A stretch of 64,000 nucleotides of DNA from JAXHMM01 sp964528445 (GTDB lineage Bacteria > Bacteroidota > Rhodothermia > Balneolales > Balneolaceae), in the NCBI GenBank assembly GCA_964528445.1, contig CAZGSL010000007.1, positions 12,639 through 76,638 of the forward strand, given 5' to 3'. Positions 18,007 through 27,011 of this stretch are shown piece after piece; within the stretch, counting starts at the first letter, position 1, and every line of letters starts with the position of its first letter. The notes beneath the pieces were generated by a model. The model was not told the origin of the DNA. It was given only the letters and a program-made list of their open reading frames with translations, and searched no databases. The translations under genes were made by a program, and so were the position numbers.

Positions 18007-18992
18007 TAATCCCTGTATAACAAGAAGTTACATCCTCTTAGATCATCTGGTTTCCACCTCCCGTGTACTTTAAATCTCCCCTCCCCGTCGGAGGTTCCTC
18101 GATCTCCCGTAAGCAGGAAGGCACACGAGTGCACGTTGGCCAGGTCAATCAATCCGATCAATCCTTCCCTGCCGATCGGCTGCTCCTCGGAAGGGTCATG
18201 GGGATTGCGTATGCTGAATTGAAGCCATGGGGGGGTCCGGAACCAATCTCCTCCTATCGCGTAGGCCTGACTCAGGAGTTCGGCCATTCCGTATTCCGAA
18301 TGAATGCGGCTGTAATCCAGCCCGAATCCCCGGGAGAGCCTGCGGTGCAGATCTTTCCGCGTTATTTCTCTCCTATGTGTTTTCATGCCGCCGGTTTCAA
18401 TAACGATGCTGTTGGACGGAAGTTTGGGACTTCCGGCCTCTACAAGGTCTAGCAGCCCGAAGGCCGGTCCAAAAAGAATCAGTATGCGTCCGGTTTCTTC
18501 CACACTCTTGATCGCTGCCTCTTTCAGGGGACGCTCAAGGGGCAGAAATCCACTCAGCGGCGATCCGGTACTCTCTATCAACTCCTGTAACATCCAGACA
18601 AGGGATGACTGGGAACGTTCGCCGTAGCCCGGCGTATAGGCCCAGATAACGGATTTGTCCGGTTTATAATGTTGTCGGAAGCCCTCCATCAGAGATGCCC
18701 GGTAAAGTGAGGCATCTCGCACATGGTGGCCGGAAACGGACATTCCGGTTGTTCCGCTGCTTTTAAAATCCAGATCCGCCTCCCACCCATCTCCCGTACG
18801 TACCCGGGCATCTTTAAATGCGCGAACCGGCAGCAGAGGATAGGGCTTTCCCCCGGGAGCAACTCCGGTTCCCAAGGCATCACAGAAACGTTTGTAAACC
18901 GGGTTTTCCCGCCGCTGGTATTCATAAATACGCGCAGCTTTCTCTTCGAATGAGTAGCGGTCGGCAAAAATTAAATCCCTCCACTTCTGCAT
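18006..18992 (-). CDS. LuxE-like acyl-protein synthetase (acyl-activating)
   Basis: 328 residues of the LuxE/PaaK-like adenylate-forming family, which activates a fatty acid with ATP and passes it to the reductase partner. The P-loop is FKSSGTTGMS (76-85), followed by ETGGMKT (199-205) and SEYGMAEL (232-239), the last two corresponding to the adenylate-binding motifs; LTGDRG near residue 296 is the hinge Asp. Its gene starts 15 nt after purB and ends on the first base of the LuxC-like gene. Together they encode an acid-to-aldehyde reducing pair. Confidence 0.8.
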   Translation of the reverse strand: MQKWRDLIFADRYSFEEKAARIYEYQRRENPVYKRFCDALGTGVAPGGKPYPLLPVRAFKDARVRTGDGWEADLDFKSSGTTGMSVSGHHVRDASLYRASLMEGFRQHYKPDKSVIWAYTPGYGERSQSSLVWMLQELIESTGSPLSGFLPLERPLKEAAIKSVEETGRILILFGPAFGLLDLVEAGSPKLPSNSIVIETGGMKTHRREITRKDLHRRLSRGFGLDYSRIHSEYGMAELLSQAYAIGGDWFRTPPWLQFSIRNPHDPSEEQPIGREGLIGLIDLANVHSCAFLLTGDRGTSDGEGRFKVHGRWKPDDLRGCNFLLYRD

Positions 18993-19007
18993 GGATCCCG
19001 TCTCGCT

Positions 19008-20303
19008 TCAGTTCAATCCCACCCTTTCAAAAATACGGTCGACATTGCGGGTATGATATTCCAGGTCGAAGGCTTCTTCTATCTCTTCCTCTCCCAGTAT
19101 GCCGGTTACCTTCTCGTCCGCTTCGACCACTTCCCGGAACATCCTTTTTTCGTTCCAGGCCTTCATGGCCAGGGGCTGGACTGTATCGTAGGCCTCCTCA
19201 CGGGAAACACCCTGGTCGATTAACATGTGCAGGAGACGCTGTGAAAAGGTAAGCCCGTAGGTACGGTAAATGTTCTCCTCCATATTTTCCGGGAAGATTC
19301 TCAATTTCTCGATAACCCCCGCGAAACGGTCAAGCATGTAATCCAGCAGTATGGTAGCGTCGGGAAGTATAATCCGTTCAACGGATGAATGGGAGATATC
19401 CCGTTCGTGCCAGAGCGGGATGTTTTCGTAGGCGGCCGTAATGTAACCTCTCAAGACCCTCGAGCATCCGCTGATGTTTTCCGAACTCACCGGGTTCCGC
19501 TTGTGAGGCATGGAGGATGAGCCCTTTTGCCCCTCCCGGAAGAACTCCTCCGCCTCCCTGACTTCGCTGCGCTGCAGGTGTCTCACCTCCACGGCCATCT
19601 TTTCCAGGGTGGAGCCTATGAGCGCCAGTACGGAAATGTAATGGGCATGGCGATCCCTTTGGAGGGTCTGGGTTGAAATCGGGGCGGGAGTCAGCCCCAA
19701 TTCCCTGCACACCAGCTCCTCCACTTCCGGCGGTATGTTGGCGAAGGTTCCCACCGAACCGCTCATCTTTCCAAACTCCACTTCCTCCGCGGCATTTTCA
19801 AAGCGCGTTATATTCCGCTGTATTTCGGCGTACCAGAGCGCGCATTTCAACCCGAATGTGGTGGGTTCGGCGTGTACTCCGTGGGTACGCCCCATCATGA
19901 CCGTGTACTTGTGTTCGCGGGCTTTGTCGGCGAGGACCCCTCTCATACGCCACAGCCCCTCCTTCAGAAGTTCGTTCGCCTGTTTCAGCCTCAGTCCGTA
20001 TGCCGTATCCACCACATCGGTAGAAGTCAGCCCGTAATGGATCCACTTTTTTTCGGGGCCCAGCGTCTCCGAGACAGCCCGGGTAAAAGCCACCACATCG
20101 TGGCGCGTTTCCCTCTCTATTTCCCGTATGCGCTCAAGATCGAAATCCGCCTCCTCGTAGAGCGTATCAACGTCTTCCGGGGGAATCTTTCCCAGTTTAC
20201 TCCAGGCCCGGCAGGCCGCCAATTCCACCTCAAGCCAGGACCGGAACTGGTTCTCATCCGACCAGATACGTGACATTTTTTCCCGCGAATAACGTTCAAT
20301 CAT
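19008..20303 (-). CDS. purB: Adenylosuccinate lyase
   Basis: 431-residue member of the fumarase/aspartase superfamily acting twice in purine synthesis (SAICAR to AICAR, adenylosuccinate to AMP). The signature loop GSSSMPHKRNP is at 261-271; the general-acid His is in GRTHGVHAEPT (138-148) and the GLTSTDVVDT segment (91-100) binds substrate. Length and the N-terminal MIERYSREKM are typical of the Bacillus-type PurB. It lies 15 nt upstream of the LuxE-like gene, an unusual partner, and has its own leader of 68 nt after the M48 protease gene. Confidence 0.95.
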   Translation of the reverse strand: MIERYSREKMSRIWSDENQFRSWLEVELAACRAWSKLGKIPPEDVDTLYEEADFDLERIREIERETRHDVVAFTRAVSETLGPEKKWIHYGLTSTDVVDTAYGLRLKQANELLKEGLWRMRGVLADKAREHKYTVMMGRTHGVHAEPTTFGLKCALWYAEIQRNITRFENAAEEVEFGKMSGSVGTFANIPPEVEELVCRELGLTPAPISTQTLQRDRHAHYISVLALIGSTLEKMAVEVRHLQRSEVREAEEFFREGQKGSSSMPHKRNPVSSENISGCSRVLRGYITAAYENIPLWHERDISHSSVERIILPDATILLDYMLDRFAGVIEKLRIFPENMEENIYRTYGLTFSQRLLHMLIDQGVSREEAYDTVQPLAMKAWNEKRMFREVVEADEKVTGILGEEEIEEAFDLEYHTRNVDRIFERVGLN

Positions 20304-20371
20304 CTCTTTTTAACATTTAAATTCACCGAATAACCGCTAAAGATATCAAAAGAAACCTGTAATAGAGAACG

Positions 20372-21898
20372 CTATTCCTGTACCGGTACCTTCAATAGCC
20401 TTCCTTCCTCCATCGGCTGATTTTGTTCCACCTGGTTGAGAATCGCAATATCCTCCACGCTGGTGTTTTCAGGCAGGGGCTCCGGGAGCAGTTCCGACAG
20501 CGGGGCTGTCCGACGAACGGGAGCGACGTTTAGGCGCAACGGCTGAATCGACAGGATTTCCGAATCTTCCAGTTCCCTGAACGATCCTGCGATCTCCCGA
20601 AATCGCGAGCGGTATTCGGGATACTGCTCCTCCCTGCTGTAGGAGATAAAGCGGTATATTTCCTCGCCATATGCCAGAGCCGTCAGGGAAAATCGGTATA
20701 CGGTACCGTTTTCCGTGGCCGAAGCCTCCGCATGGTATGTCTCCAACCCGTGCTGACTTCCCGATTCCCGGGTGATAACCTTGATCCCCTCCTGTTCCAG
20801 GAAGGCGGCGGCGGACGCTTCTGGTGTTGCATTTTCGGAATCTATCTGCAGAATGCTCAACGCGTCTTCGGGCGGACTTACCAGTACGACCCTGCTGCGC
20901 TGATTAACCAGGCTCCACTCGCCGGGGAAATCGAACCGAAATGCCAGCTCGGGATGATAGTAGGTTCCGTTCCGGGTGAATCCTTCACGTGGATTGGACC
21001 CGTAAACCATATTTTCCAGTCCCTCCATGTAGGAACGGTGATTGGTCGTTGTCTGCTCGTATCCTTTCTCTGCCCACTCCCCGGCCAATTCCGGAATGGA
21101 TTCCGCCCGGGAAGCCGGATCGGGATGGGTGGACAGAAAATTGGGAAGAGCCTCGCCTGACTGCTCCGATATACGCTTCAGGGATACAAAGAATTCCGCC
21201 CCTTCCGAGGCCCTGTATCCCGCTCGAGCCGCGTATTCCACTCCCAGACCATCGGATTCCCGCTCGTCCTCGCGACCGTATTTTAGAAAAAGGAACCGTG
21301 CCGCCTGACTTCCCAGGTCCAGTATATTGCCCCCCGGCACTCCGAGAAGTTCCTGGCCGGCGATCGCACCGCCCAGCAGGGCAATTTGTCCCAGTTGCTG
21401 TTCCAGCGCACGCTGAGAAGCATGACGTGCAGCCACATGGCCTATTTCATGACCCAGTACCACCGCCAGCTGGGCTTCGTTCTGCAGGTGGGCCATCAGT
21501 CCCCGGGTCACATAGACATATCCTCCCGGCAGGGCAAAGGCGTTCACGACCGGGGAATCAAGTATACGGAAATGGAAATCGGTTTCCCGATACTTCGGAT
21601 CTGCTTCCTCCCGGCGCATGTGGCTTACTTCGAGTACCTTTCGTCCGACTTCATTTACGTATTCTTCAAGACGGGGATGGTCGTATATCCCGTACTGGCC
21701 CTGGATCTGCTGATCCGCTTCCCTGCCGATCCGGATCTCCTCTTCCCAGCTGTAGGCATATGCCCGTTTTTGCCCCGTAATGGGACTTCGTTGAACGGAG
21801 CAGCCAAAAAGTAAGAGGACAGCACAGATCAGACCTATCCGTGACTGCCATCTGGACATTCGTATTCTACTGCGGCTTATATGTTTATAAGTATTCAT
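20372..21898 (-). CDS. M48-family zinc metalloprotease lipoprotein (BepA/LoiP-like)
   Basis: 508 residues. Lipoprotein signal with lipobox LFGC (Cys33). The peptidase domain has the zinc motif HEIGH (150-154) inside VVLGHEIGHVAARHASQR and the downstream third-ligand region EDERESDGLGVEYA. The C-terminal half (about 310-450) is a beta-rich domain of unknown role; the end ELEDSEILSIQPLRLNV with RLLKVPVQE is the usual tail of Bacteroidota homologues. Related E. coli proteins degrade or refold misassembled outer-membrane proteins in the periplasm. A second ATG 13 codons in (MSRWQ) is an alternative start that keeps the lipobox. Confidence 0.88.
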   Translation of the reverse strand: MNTYKHISRSRIRMSRWQSRIGLICAVLLLFGCSVQRSPITGQKRAYAYSWEEEIRIGREADQQIQGQYGIYDHPRLEEYVNEVGRKVLEVSHMRREEADPKYRETDFHFRILDSPVVNAFALPGGYVYVTRGLMAHLQNEAQLAVVLGHEIGHVAARHASQRALEQQLGQIALLGGAIAGQELLGVPGGNILDLGSQAARFLFLKYGREDERESDGLGVEYAARAGYRASEGAEFFVSLKRISEQSGEALPNFLSTHPDPASRAESIPELAGEWAEKGYEQTTTNHRSYMEGLENMVYGSNPREGFTRNGTYYHPELAFRFDFPGEWSLVNQRSRVVLVSPPEDALSILQIDSENATPEASAAAFLEQEGIKVITRESGSQHGLETYHAEASATENGTVYRFSLTALAYGEEIYRFISYSREEQYPEYRSRFREIAGSFRELEDSEILSIQPLRLNVAPVRRTAPLSELLPEPLPENTSVEDIAILNQVEQNQPMEEGRLLKVPVQE

Positions 21899-21910
21899 AT
21901 CATATTCAGT

Positions 21911-22954
21911 TTACTCTCCGATGATATTGACTTCGGGTACCAGGGCGATGCCAAATTCGCTCTCAACGTCACTTTTGATTCGCCTGGCCAATTCCAGCAC
22001 CTCTTGTCCTGTTGCTCCCCCGTGGTTAACGATCACGAGGGCCTGCTGGCGGTACGTGCCCACGGCACCCACTCTCCGCCCTTTCCACCCGATCTTCTCT
22101 ATCAGCCATCCAGCGGGAACTTTAACGCGGTCACCGCCAGCCGGAAAGCTGGGCATGTCGGGATACCGCTCCTTCAACGAGCGGAAGCGTCGCTTAGATA
22201 TTTTGGGATTTTTAAAAAAGCTGCCTGCATTGGCAAGGTCGGCCGGATCCGGGAGTTTGGACCGACGAATCTCCACCACCGTCTCAAACACCTCCTCTAT
22301 GCCTGGAGTGTCGACTCCCTTCTCCCTGAGGCGATCCCTCAGGGAGGCGTATGAAGTCTCTATGTGAGGTTCCTTGCGCAGCCGAAGCGTCACATCCGAT
22401 ACAAAATAGCGACCCTTGTACGCTCCTTTGAAGATACTGTCGCGATAGCCGAACCGGCAGGCCTCGCGGTCAAATTCACATATCTCCCCGCTCTCAAGGT
22501 CTACTGCCCGGAGGCGGTGAAAGACTTCGGACAGCTCCTTTCCGTAGGCGCCTATATTCTGTATGGGGGCGGCTCCGACCGTTCCCGGTATCAAGGCGAG
22601 ATTTTCCAAACCTCCCCATCCCCTTTCCACGCAGAACCGCACCAGCTCGTGCCAGTTCTCTCCCCCGCCTGCCTTCACCCAGAGATAATCCGATGACTCC
22701 CCGACTACTTCCCGCCCCTGTATGTTCACACGAAGCACCAATCCTTCAACATCGCCTGCAAACAATACATTGCTTCCCCCGCCCAGGACATGGAGGGGAA
22801 GCTCCCGCGCCAGGGAGTGATCCAGAACTTCTTTAAGCTGCGGCAGGGAGTCTATATTTGCGAAGGCCTTCGCATTCGCGGTTACGTTCAGGGTGTTGTA
22901 GGGACCCAGGTCCACGTTGTAGTGGAAAAAATCGGAAGAGGTAGCAGTAGACAT
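21911..22954 (-). CDS. murB: UDP-N-acetylenolpyruvoylglucosamine reductase
   Basis: 347 residues from the ATG at 22954; a GTG five codons upstream overlaps the stop of the preceding gene. FAD enzyme for the second committed step of peptidoglycan precursor synthesis. FAD-binding GGGSNVLFAG and GTVGAAPIQNIGAYG are present, as are the catalytic Ser of NAGSFFKNP and the terminal Glu of VPEVNIIGE. Length and the YRDSIFK insert (the YR of type I enzymes) place it with the E. coli-type MurB. Transcribed with the GldE-like gene upstream and M48 protease downstream (12-nt gap). Confidence 0.95.
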   Translation of the reverse strand: MSTATSSDFFHYNVDLGPYNTLNVTANAKAFANIDSLPQLKEVLDHSLARELPLHVLGGGSNVLFAGDVEGLVLRVNIQGREVVGESSDYLWVKAGGGENWHELVRFCVERGWGGLENLALIPGTVGAAPIQNIGAYGKELSEVFHRLRAVDLESGEICEFDREACRFGYRDSIFKGAYKGRYFVSDVTLRLRKEPHIETSYASLRDRLREKGVDTPGIEEVFETVVEIRRSKLPDPADLANAGSFFKNPKISKRRFRSLKERYPDMPSFPAGGDRVKVPAGWLIEKIGWKGRRVGAVGTYRQQALVIVNHGGATGQEVLELARRIKSDVESEFGIALVPEVNIIGE

Positions 22955-22968
22955 ATTTCCTGGATTCA

Positions 22969-24366
22969 CTACGGGTCGCTCCGTCCGTTTTGGGCAGGAT
23001 CCGCCTGGTCGGAAAACACCTTGACGCGCAGTTTTCGGACCCTGTTGTTGGTAACTGACTGTACCGTCAGCTCCAGATTCCGGTAGTAAACACGCTCCCC
23101 CACTTTGGGTATCCGCTCGGTAAGGTGATACACCAGGCCACCGAGTGTTTCGAAATTATCCTCATCACTGGTCAGTTTCGTATCCAGTATCTCCTCCATG
23201 TCGTCCAGATCAATTCCGGCATCGAACACATAGATACCGTTCTTGAAGCGGGTGTACAGGCGCTCCTCGTATTCATCGTACTCGTCGGCGATATCTCCCA
23301 CGATTTCCTCCAGGATATCATCGAGGGTTATCAGCCCTTCCGTTCCCCCGTATTCGTCCACGACGATGGCAATGTGTGTTTTCTCCTGCTGAAATTCCCG
23401 GAGGAGATCGTCAAGTTTCTTGGTTGCCGGGATAAAAAGGGCCTTCCGCGCGATCGTTCGCCAGTTGATAGTTGTGCGCTCAATATCGGAGTTGATATAG
23501 GGAAGCACATCCTTCGCATAGATGATGCCCAAAATATTATCCAGGTCGTTTTCGAACAGCGGCATCCTGGAGAGTCCCTTCTCCCGAATAAGGTTCAGCA
23601 CCTCATGCAGCGTGTTTTCAGTGGAAACGGCCACTATATTCAGGCGGGAAGTCATAATTTCCCGTACCGAGGTCGTGCCGAATTCGATGACATTTTCAAT
23701 AATCTCCCGCTCATCGCTTCGGATGGACCCCTCCTTCTCACTGACTTCGGCCATGGTCATGATATCTTCCGAGGTCATGCGACTGTCGGGTTTGGGCAGG
23801 CGCTCCTCCAGGCTGAGCGTGCTGTTGGCAATCAATTTTGAAAGGGGTTTCATCAGGACAAAGAAAAAATAGATGAATCGGCTGACCCGCCGAGATGCCT
23901 CCAGGGCGTTGTTAATAGCAATAAGCTTTGGAGTGATTTCACTGAGTATCAGGATGGTGAAGGTAAGAACGACAATCTCGACAGCATAAACGATCACTTC
24001 CGAGAGTCCGTAATAGGAGACGACGGTTCCCGTGACGACGGCGGCAAGTACGGATGTGACGATATTGGCTACCGTATTCCCTATCAGGATGGTGGCCAGC
24101 AGTCTTCTCGGCTTTTCCAGCATTCGGAGAATGATCTGATCGCGGCTATCCTCCGAGCCGCTCTCGCGAAGCAGATCCTGCCTGGTTGAAATGGAGAAAA
24201 GGGCCACTTCCGATCCCGAGAAGAGTGCGGAAAAGCCCAGGCCTAGGACGATGAACAGGAACTGCCACAGCAGGAAACCGCCCGAAAGCTCATCACCGAC
24301 CAGGATGGGATCCTGGAAAAACAGGAACAGGTCTCCGATCAATTGTAGAAGGCCCGTATGGTCCAA
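22969..24366 (-). CDS. GldE-like CNNM/CBS/CorC membrane protein
   Basis: 465 residues: N-terminal DUF21/CNNM membrane domain (about 30-200; FSGSEVALFSIS and SEITPKLIA are typical), a CBS pair (about 220-345) and a C-terminal CorC/HlyC domain (about 370-455). Homologues include CorC and MgtE-like ion efflux proteins and, in Flavobacterium, GldE, which is encoded beside ssb exactly as here. That synteny supports the GldE-type assignment, though no gld gene set is in this window and gliding cannot be concluded. The start codon is uncertain: TTG at 24366 lacks a ribosome site and the frame stays open upstream without an ATG. Confidence 0.82.
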   Translation of the reverse strand: MDHTGLLQLIGDLFLFFQDPILVGDELSGGFLLWQFLFIVLGLGFSALFSGSEVALFSISTRQDLLRESGSEDSRDQIILRMLEKPRRLLATILIGNTVANIVTSVLAAVVTGTVVSYYGLSEVIVYAVEIVVLTFTILILSEITPKLIAINNALEASRRVSRFIYFFFVLMKPLSKLIANSTLSLEERLPKPDSRMTSEDIMTMAEVSEKEGSIRSDEREIIENVIEFGTTSVREIMTSRLNIVAVSTENTLHEVLNLIREKGLSRMPLFENDLDNILGIIYAKDVLPYINSDIERTTINWRTIARKALFIPATKKLDDLLREFQQEKTHIAIVVDEYGGTEGLITLDDILEEIVGDIADEYDEYEERLYTRFKNGIYVFDAGIDLDDMEEILDTKLTSDEDNFETLGGLVYHLTERIPKVGERVYYRNLELTVQSVTNNRVRKLRVKVFSDQADPAQNGRSDP

Positions 24367-24430
24367 TGAGTCAATGCTAGGTTGAATGGTTTCATAAGCT
24401 ATGCATTGGACACCTTGCGTGCAAGATGTT

Positions 24431-24466
24431 ATCGACAGGCGGACGGAAGCCCAGCCCCCTGTCGAT
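24431..24466. repeat. Perfect 9-bp inverted repeat between ssb and gldE-like gene
   Basis: Arms ATCGACAGG (24431-24439) and CCTGTCGAT (24458-24466) around an 18-nt G/C-rich centre, in the 127-bp spacer after the ssb stop. On the minus strand it would form a stem-loop in the leader of the GldE-like gene. No T-run follows, so a processing, attenuation or protein-binding site is as likely as a terminator. Confidence 0.5.
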
Positions 24467-24493
24467 CCGGTCCTGGATCACCCGAAAGAGGAT

Positions 24494-24940
24494 TCAGAAA
24501 GGAAGATCGTCATCAATTTCGTCCAGATCCTCATCCAGATTTACGTTACTGGAAACCGGCTGGGAATCATCGGACTTGGAGGGAGGGGCAGGAGGCTCTT
24601 CCCTGCTGCTCTTGCTGTCGAGCATGGTGAGGGTAAGTGCCTTGATTTCGGTGGTATAACGGGTCTGACCTTCACGGTCTTCCCACTTCCGGGTCTGGAT
24701 GGGTCCTTCCACGTAAACCTGGGACCCCTTCTTGAGATACTCCTGGCAAATTTCAGCAAGGCGGCCCCACGCGACCACCCTGTGCCATTCCGTGTTCTCT
24801 TTCCACTCTCCGGTGCTGTCCTTGTAGCGTTCTGAAGTGGCAATGGAGAGGTTAGCTACGGCAGTATTGGACTGGGTGTACCGTACCTCCGGATCCTGAC
24901 CCAGCCGTCCGATAATCATCGCCTTGTTCAGTGAACTCAT
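24494..24940 (-). CDS. ssb: Single-stranded DNA-binding protein
   Basis: 148 residues: OB-fold (about 1-108, NKAMIIGRLGQDPEVRYTQ, NTEWHRVVAWG), a flexible Ser/Pro/Asp linker, and the acidic tip DDDLPF that recruits replication and repair partners. Tetrameric SSB of bacterial length. The ATG has a good ribosome site (AAGAGGAAC, about 6 nt upstream). A 276-bp gap upstream separates it from divergent pncA; it is AT-rich near ssb and likely contains both promoters. Confidence 0.96.
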   Translation of the reverse strand: MSSLNKAMIIGRLGQDPEVRYTQSNTAVANLSIATSERYKDSTGEWKENTEWHRVVAWGRLAEICQEYLKKGSQVYVEGPIQTRKWEDREGQTRYTTEIKALTLTMLDSKSSREEPPAPPSKSDDSQPVSSNVNLDEDLDEIDDDLPF

Positions 24941-25216
24941 AATCGTTCCTCTTTTGGTTATTTATCGAGTGTTAAAGGTAAGACATATATGGGAGTAAAT
25001 CCTTACGCATTTTTTTAAAACAAGTCCGAAACAGCCCTTTTTCAGGTTTTTCGGGCGTTTCCGCGGCAATTTTGGCAAACCGGATGTTCGAGGCTTTCCG
25101 GGCTGCCTTGCCTTCTGAGACAGACGGATATCCCGCCGGCCGGTACTGAAATTAAAATAAACCCGCGCGTGTTTTGAAACCACAGATCCCGAAAAGGAAA
25201 CAAAATCTACAGTAAG

Positions 25217-25831
25217 ATGAGTGACAAGGCACTGCTAATAGTTGACGTCCAGAACGATTTTTGTCCGGGAGGAGCGCTGGAAGTCCCCGGGGGCGATGAG
25301 ATTATACCGGTCATCAACCGTCTTTCGGAATCATTTGACGTGGTCGTCCAGACACAGGACTGGCACCCGTCGGGCCACTCCTCTTTCGCTTCGTCCCACC
25401 AAGGCAAGGAGCCCTTTGAAACCATACAGATGCCCTACGGCAACCAGGTACTCTGGCCGGATCACTGCGTCCAGGGAAGCGAGGGGGCCGCATTCCATCC
25501 GGATTTGGAAACCCGCTGCAGCCAGCTGGTCGTACGCAAAGGGTTCCGCCGCGACATTGATTCCTATTCGGCTTTCTACGAAAACGACAACGAGACCCAG
25601 ACCGGCCTAACAGGTTACCTGCAGGACCGCGGCATACGCACCCTCTATGCGGTGGGACTGGCCACGGACTTTTGCGTGAAATGGTCGGTGGTGGACGGCC
25701 TCAGGGAAGGCTTTGAAGTCCATGTGGTGGAGGACGCTGTCAAGGGAATAGATATTGAAGGATCCGTGCAGCAGGCCTGGTCTGAAATGCTGGATGCCGG
25801 GGCCAGTAAAATCGCATCCGATGACCTCTGA
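25217..25831 (+). CDS. pncA: Nicotinamidase
   Basis: 204 residues of the isochorismatase-like hydrolase fold. Converts nicotinamide to nicotinate in the NAD salvage route. Catalytic triad Asp10 (VDVQNDF), Lys108 (VVRKGF) and Cys153 (ATDFCV) is intact, and Asp48, His50 and His83 (QDWHP, WPDHC) supply the metal site. ATG start after an AG-rich stretch (AGTAAG) with weak ribosome complementarity. The stop is 11 nt before the FAD oxidoreductase ATG, forming a two-gene operon; nadD elsewhere in the window serves the same pathway. Confidence 0.95.
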   Translation: MSDKALLIVDVQNDFCPGGALEVPGGDEIIPVINRLSESFDVVVQTQDWHPSGHSSFASSHQGKEPFETIQMPYGNQVLWPDHCVQGSEGAAFHPDLETRCSQLVVRKGFRRDIDSYSAFYENDNETQTGLTGYLQDRGIRTLYAVGLATDFCVKWSVVDGLREGFEVHVVEDAVKGIDIEGSVQQAWSEMLDAGASKIASDDL

Positions 25832-25842
25832 GGCAACCGCTG

Positions 25843-26934
25843 ATGTCCGGTGAGATAGATTATGGCATTCTTGGGGGCGGACTGGCGGGATGTGCCCTGG
25901 CAGGGGCCCTGCTGGCAAGAAACCGGTCCGTCGCACTTATTGATACCGGAAGCCTGGGATCGGGGGCATCGGGCACTCCCGGTGCCCTGGTAAATCTGGC
26001 CACCGGCCGACGCGGCACACGGGTCTGGAAAGCCGCCGAATGTTACAAGTCTCTTTGCCGAACTTTTAGGCGGGTATCCTCCGCAGCCGAGGAGCGATTC
26101 TATTTCCCCCACGGGGTACTTCGCCCCGCCCTGACCGAGAAGATGGCGGGCAAAATGAGGGAACAGTATGAGAAAACCGATTGGAATCCCGCCTACTGCC
26201 GCTGGCTGAATCGCGGAGAAATTTTAGAACGGCATCCCGATATCCAGTGCGTCGAAGGCGGCTTGTGGCTGCCGGCTGGCATGTCGGTAAATGCCGAAGC
26301 CTACCTGCAGGGATGCAGGAAAGATCTGCGCTCTTCGGGGGCGCTTATCCTGGAGCATTGCAGATACGAATGCCTGGAGAAAAACGGCCGCTGGCAGTTG
26401 AGAACGGAGAACGAAATACATACGTGCAATCGGGTCATTTTCGCGATAGGAGAGGCGATGGTAAAACACCCATGGTGGACTTTTCTGAATCTGCACCCGG
26501 TAAAAGGCCAGGTTGCCCTGTTTGAATCGGAGCGTGACCTGACGTTTGACCATTCCGTTTCAAGCCTGGGATATATCGCCCGCCTGAATCATCCCAGAAG
26601 ATTTGTAATGGGCAGTACGTACGAGCACGACTTTACCTCCGCGGAGCCGGATATGGAGGGAGAACGATACTTGCGCAAACGTTTGCGGAGAACACTTCCG
26701 GAACTGGAATCCAGTTCTGGGGTAATCGACCGGTGGGCGGGAGTACGGGTTACTACGCCCGACCGAAAACCGGTCATAGGCGAACATCCCCGGAAGAAAG
26801 GCATCTACTGTTTCACGGGACTGGGTTCCAAGGGGTTGCTCTACAGCCACTACCTGGGCGAACGGATGGCCGGCTGGCTGGAGAGAGACCGGGAACTCCC
26901 GGAAACGGTTGCCCTCCATCGATTTCTCAAATAA
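25843..26934 (+). CDS. FAD-dependent oxidoreductase (DAO family, MnmC2-like)
   Basis: 363 residues. N-terminal dinucleotide-binding motif GILGGGLAGCALAGALL (8-24); the C-terminal half carries PVKGQVAL, GSTYEHDF, GVRVTTPDRKPVIGEHP and FTGLGSKGLLYS, a set most like the C-terminal oxidoreductase domain of MnmC, which demodifies the wobble uridine side chain of tRNA. The MnmD methyltransferase domain is not fused and not nearby, so another amine oxidase activity is possible. Also resembles glycine oxidase/DadA-like enzymes in fold. In operon with pncA; a strong hairpin follows its stop. Confidence 0.7.
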   Translation: MSGEIDYGILGGGLAGCALAGALLARNRSVALIDTGSLGSGASGTPGALVNLATGRRGTRVWKAAECYKSLCRTFRRVSSAAEERFYFPHGVLRPALTEKMAGKMREQYEKTDWNPAYCRWLNRGEILERHPDIQCVEGGLWLPAGMSVNAEAYLQGCRKDLRSSGALILEHCRYECLEKNGRWQLRTENEIHTCNRVIFAIGEAMVKHPWWTFLNLHPVKGQVALFESERDLTFDHSVSSLGYIARLNHPRRFVMGSTYEHDFTSAEPDMEGERYLRKRLRRTLPELESSSGVIDRWAGVRVTTPDRKPVIGEHPRKKGIYCFTGLGSKGLLYSHYLGERMAGWLERDRELPETVALHRFLK

Positions 26935-26943
26935 AGGGGGGGC

Positions 26944-26972
26944 AACCGGCGACTTGCAGCAAGTTGCCGGTT
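26944..26972 (+). terminator. 13-bp stem-loop after the pncA operon
   Basis: Arms AACCGGCGACTTG and CAAGTTGCCGGTT with loop CAG, nine bases after the FAD oxidoreductase stop. In plus-strand RNA the single non-Watson-Crick pair is G-U, whereas in minus-strand RNA it would be C-A, so it fits plus transcripts better. No T-run follows; it may protect the 3' end or act with the tRNA-Ser gene behind it on the other strand. Confidence 0.5.
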
Positions 26973-27011
26973 TCATGCTGTCGGACAGAAAAGCGGCATT
27001 CCCCGGTATTG

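Noticed and set aside
24962..25183. 73-codon minus-strand frame in the ssb-pncA gap
   Set aside because: Basic, low-complexity product with no homology; the region looks like a divergent promoter area.
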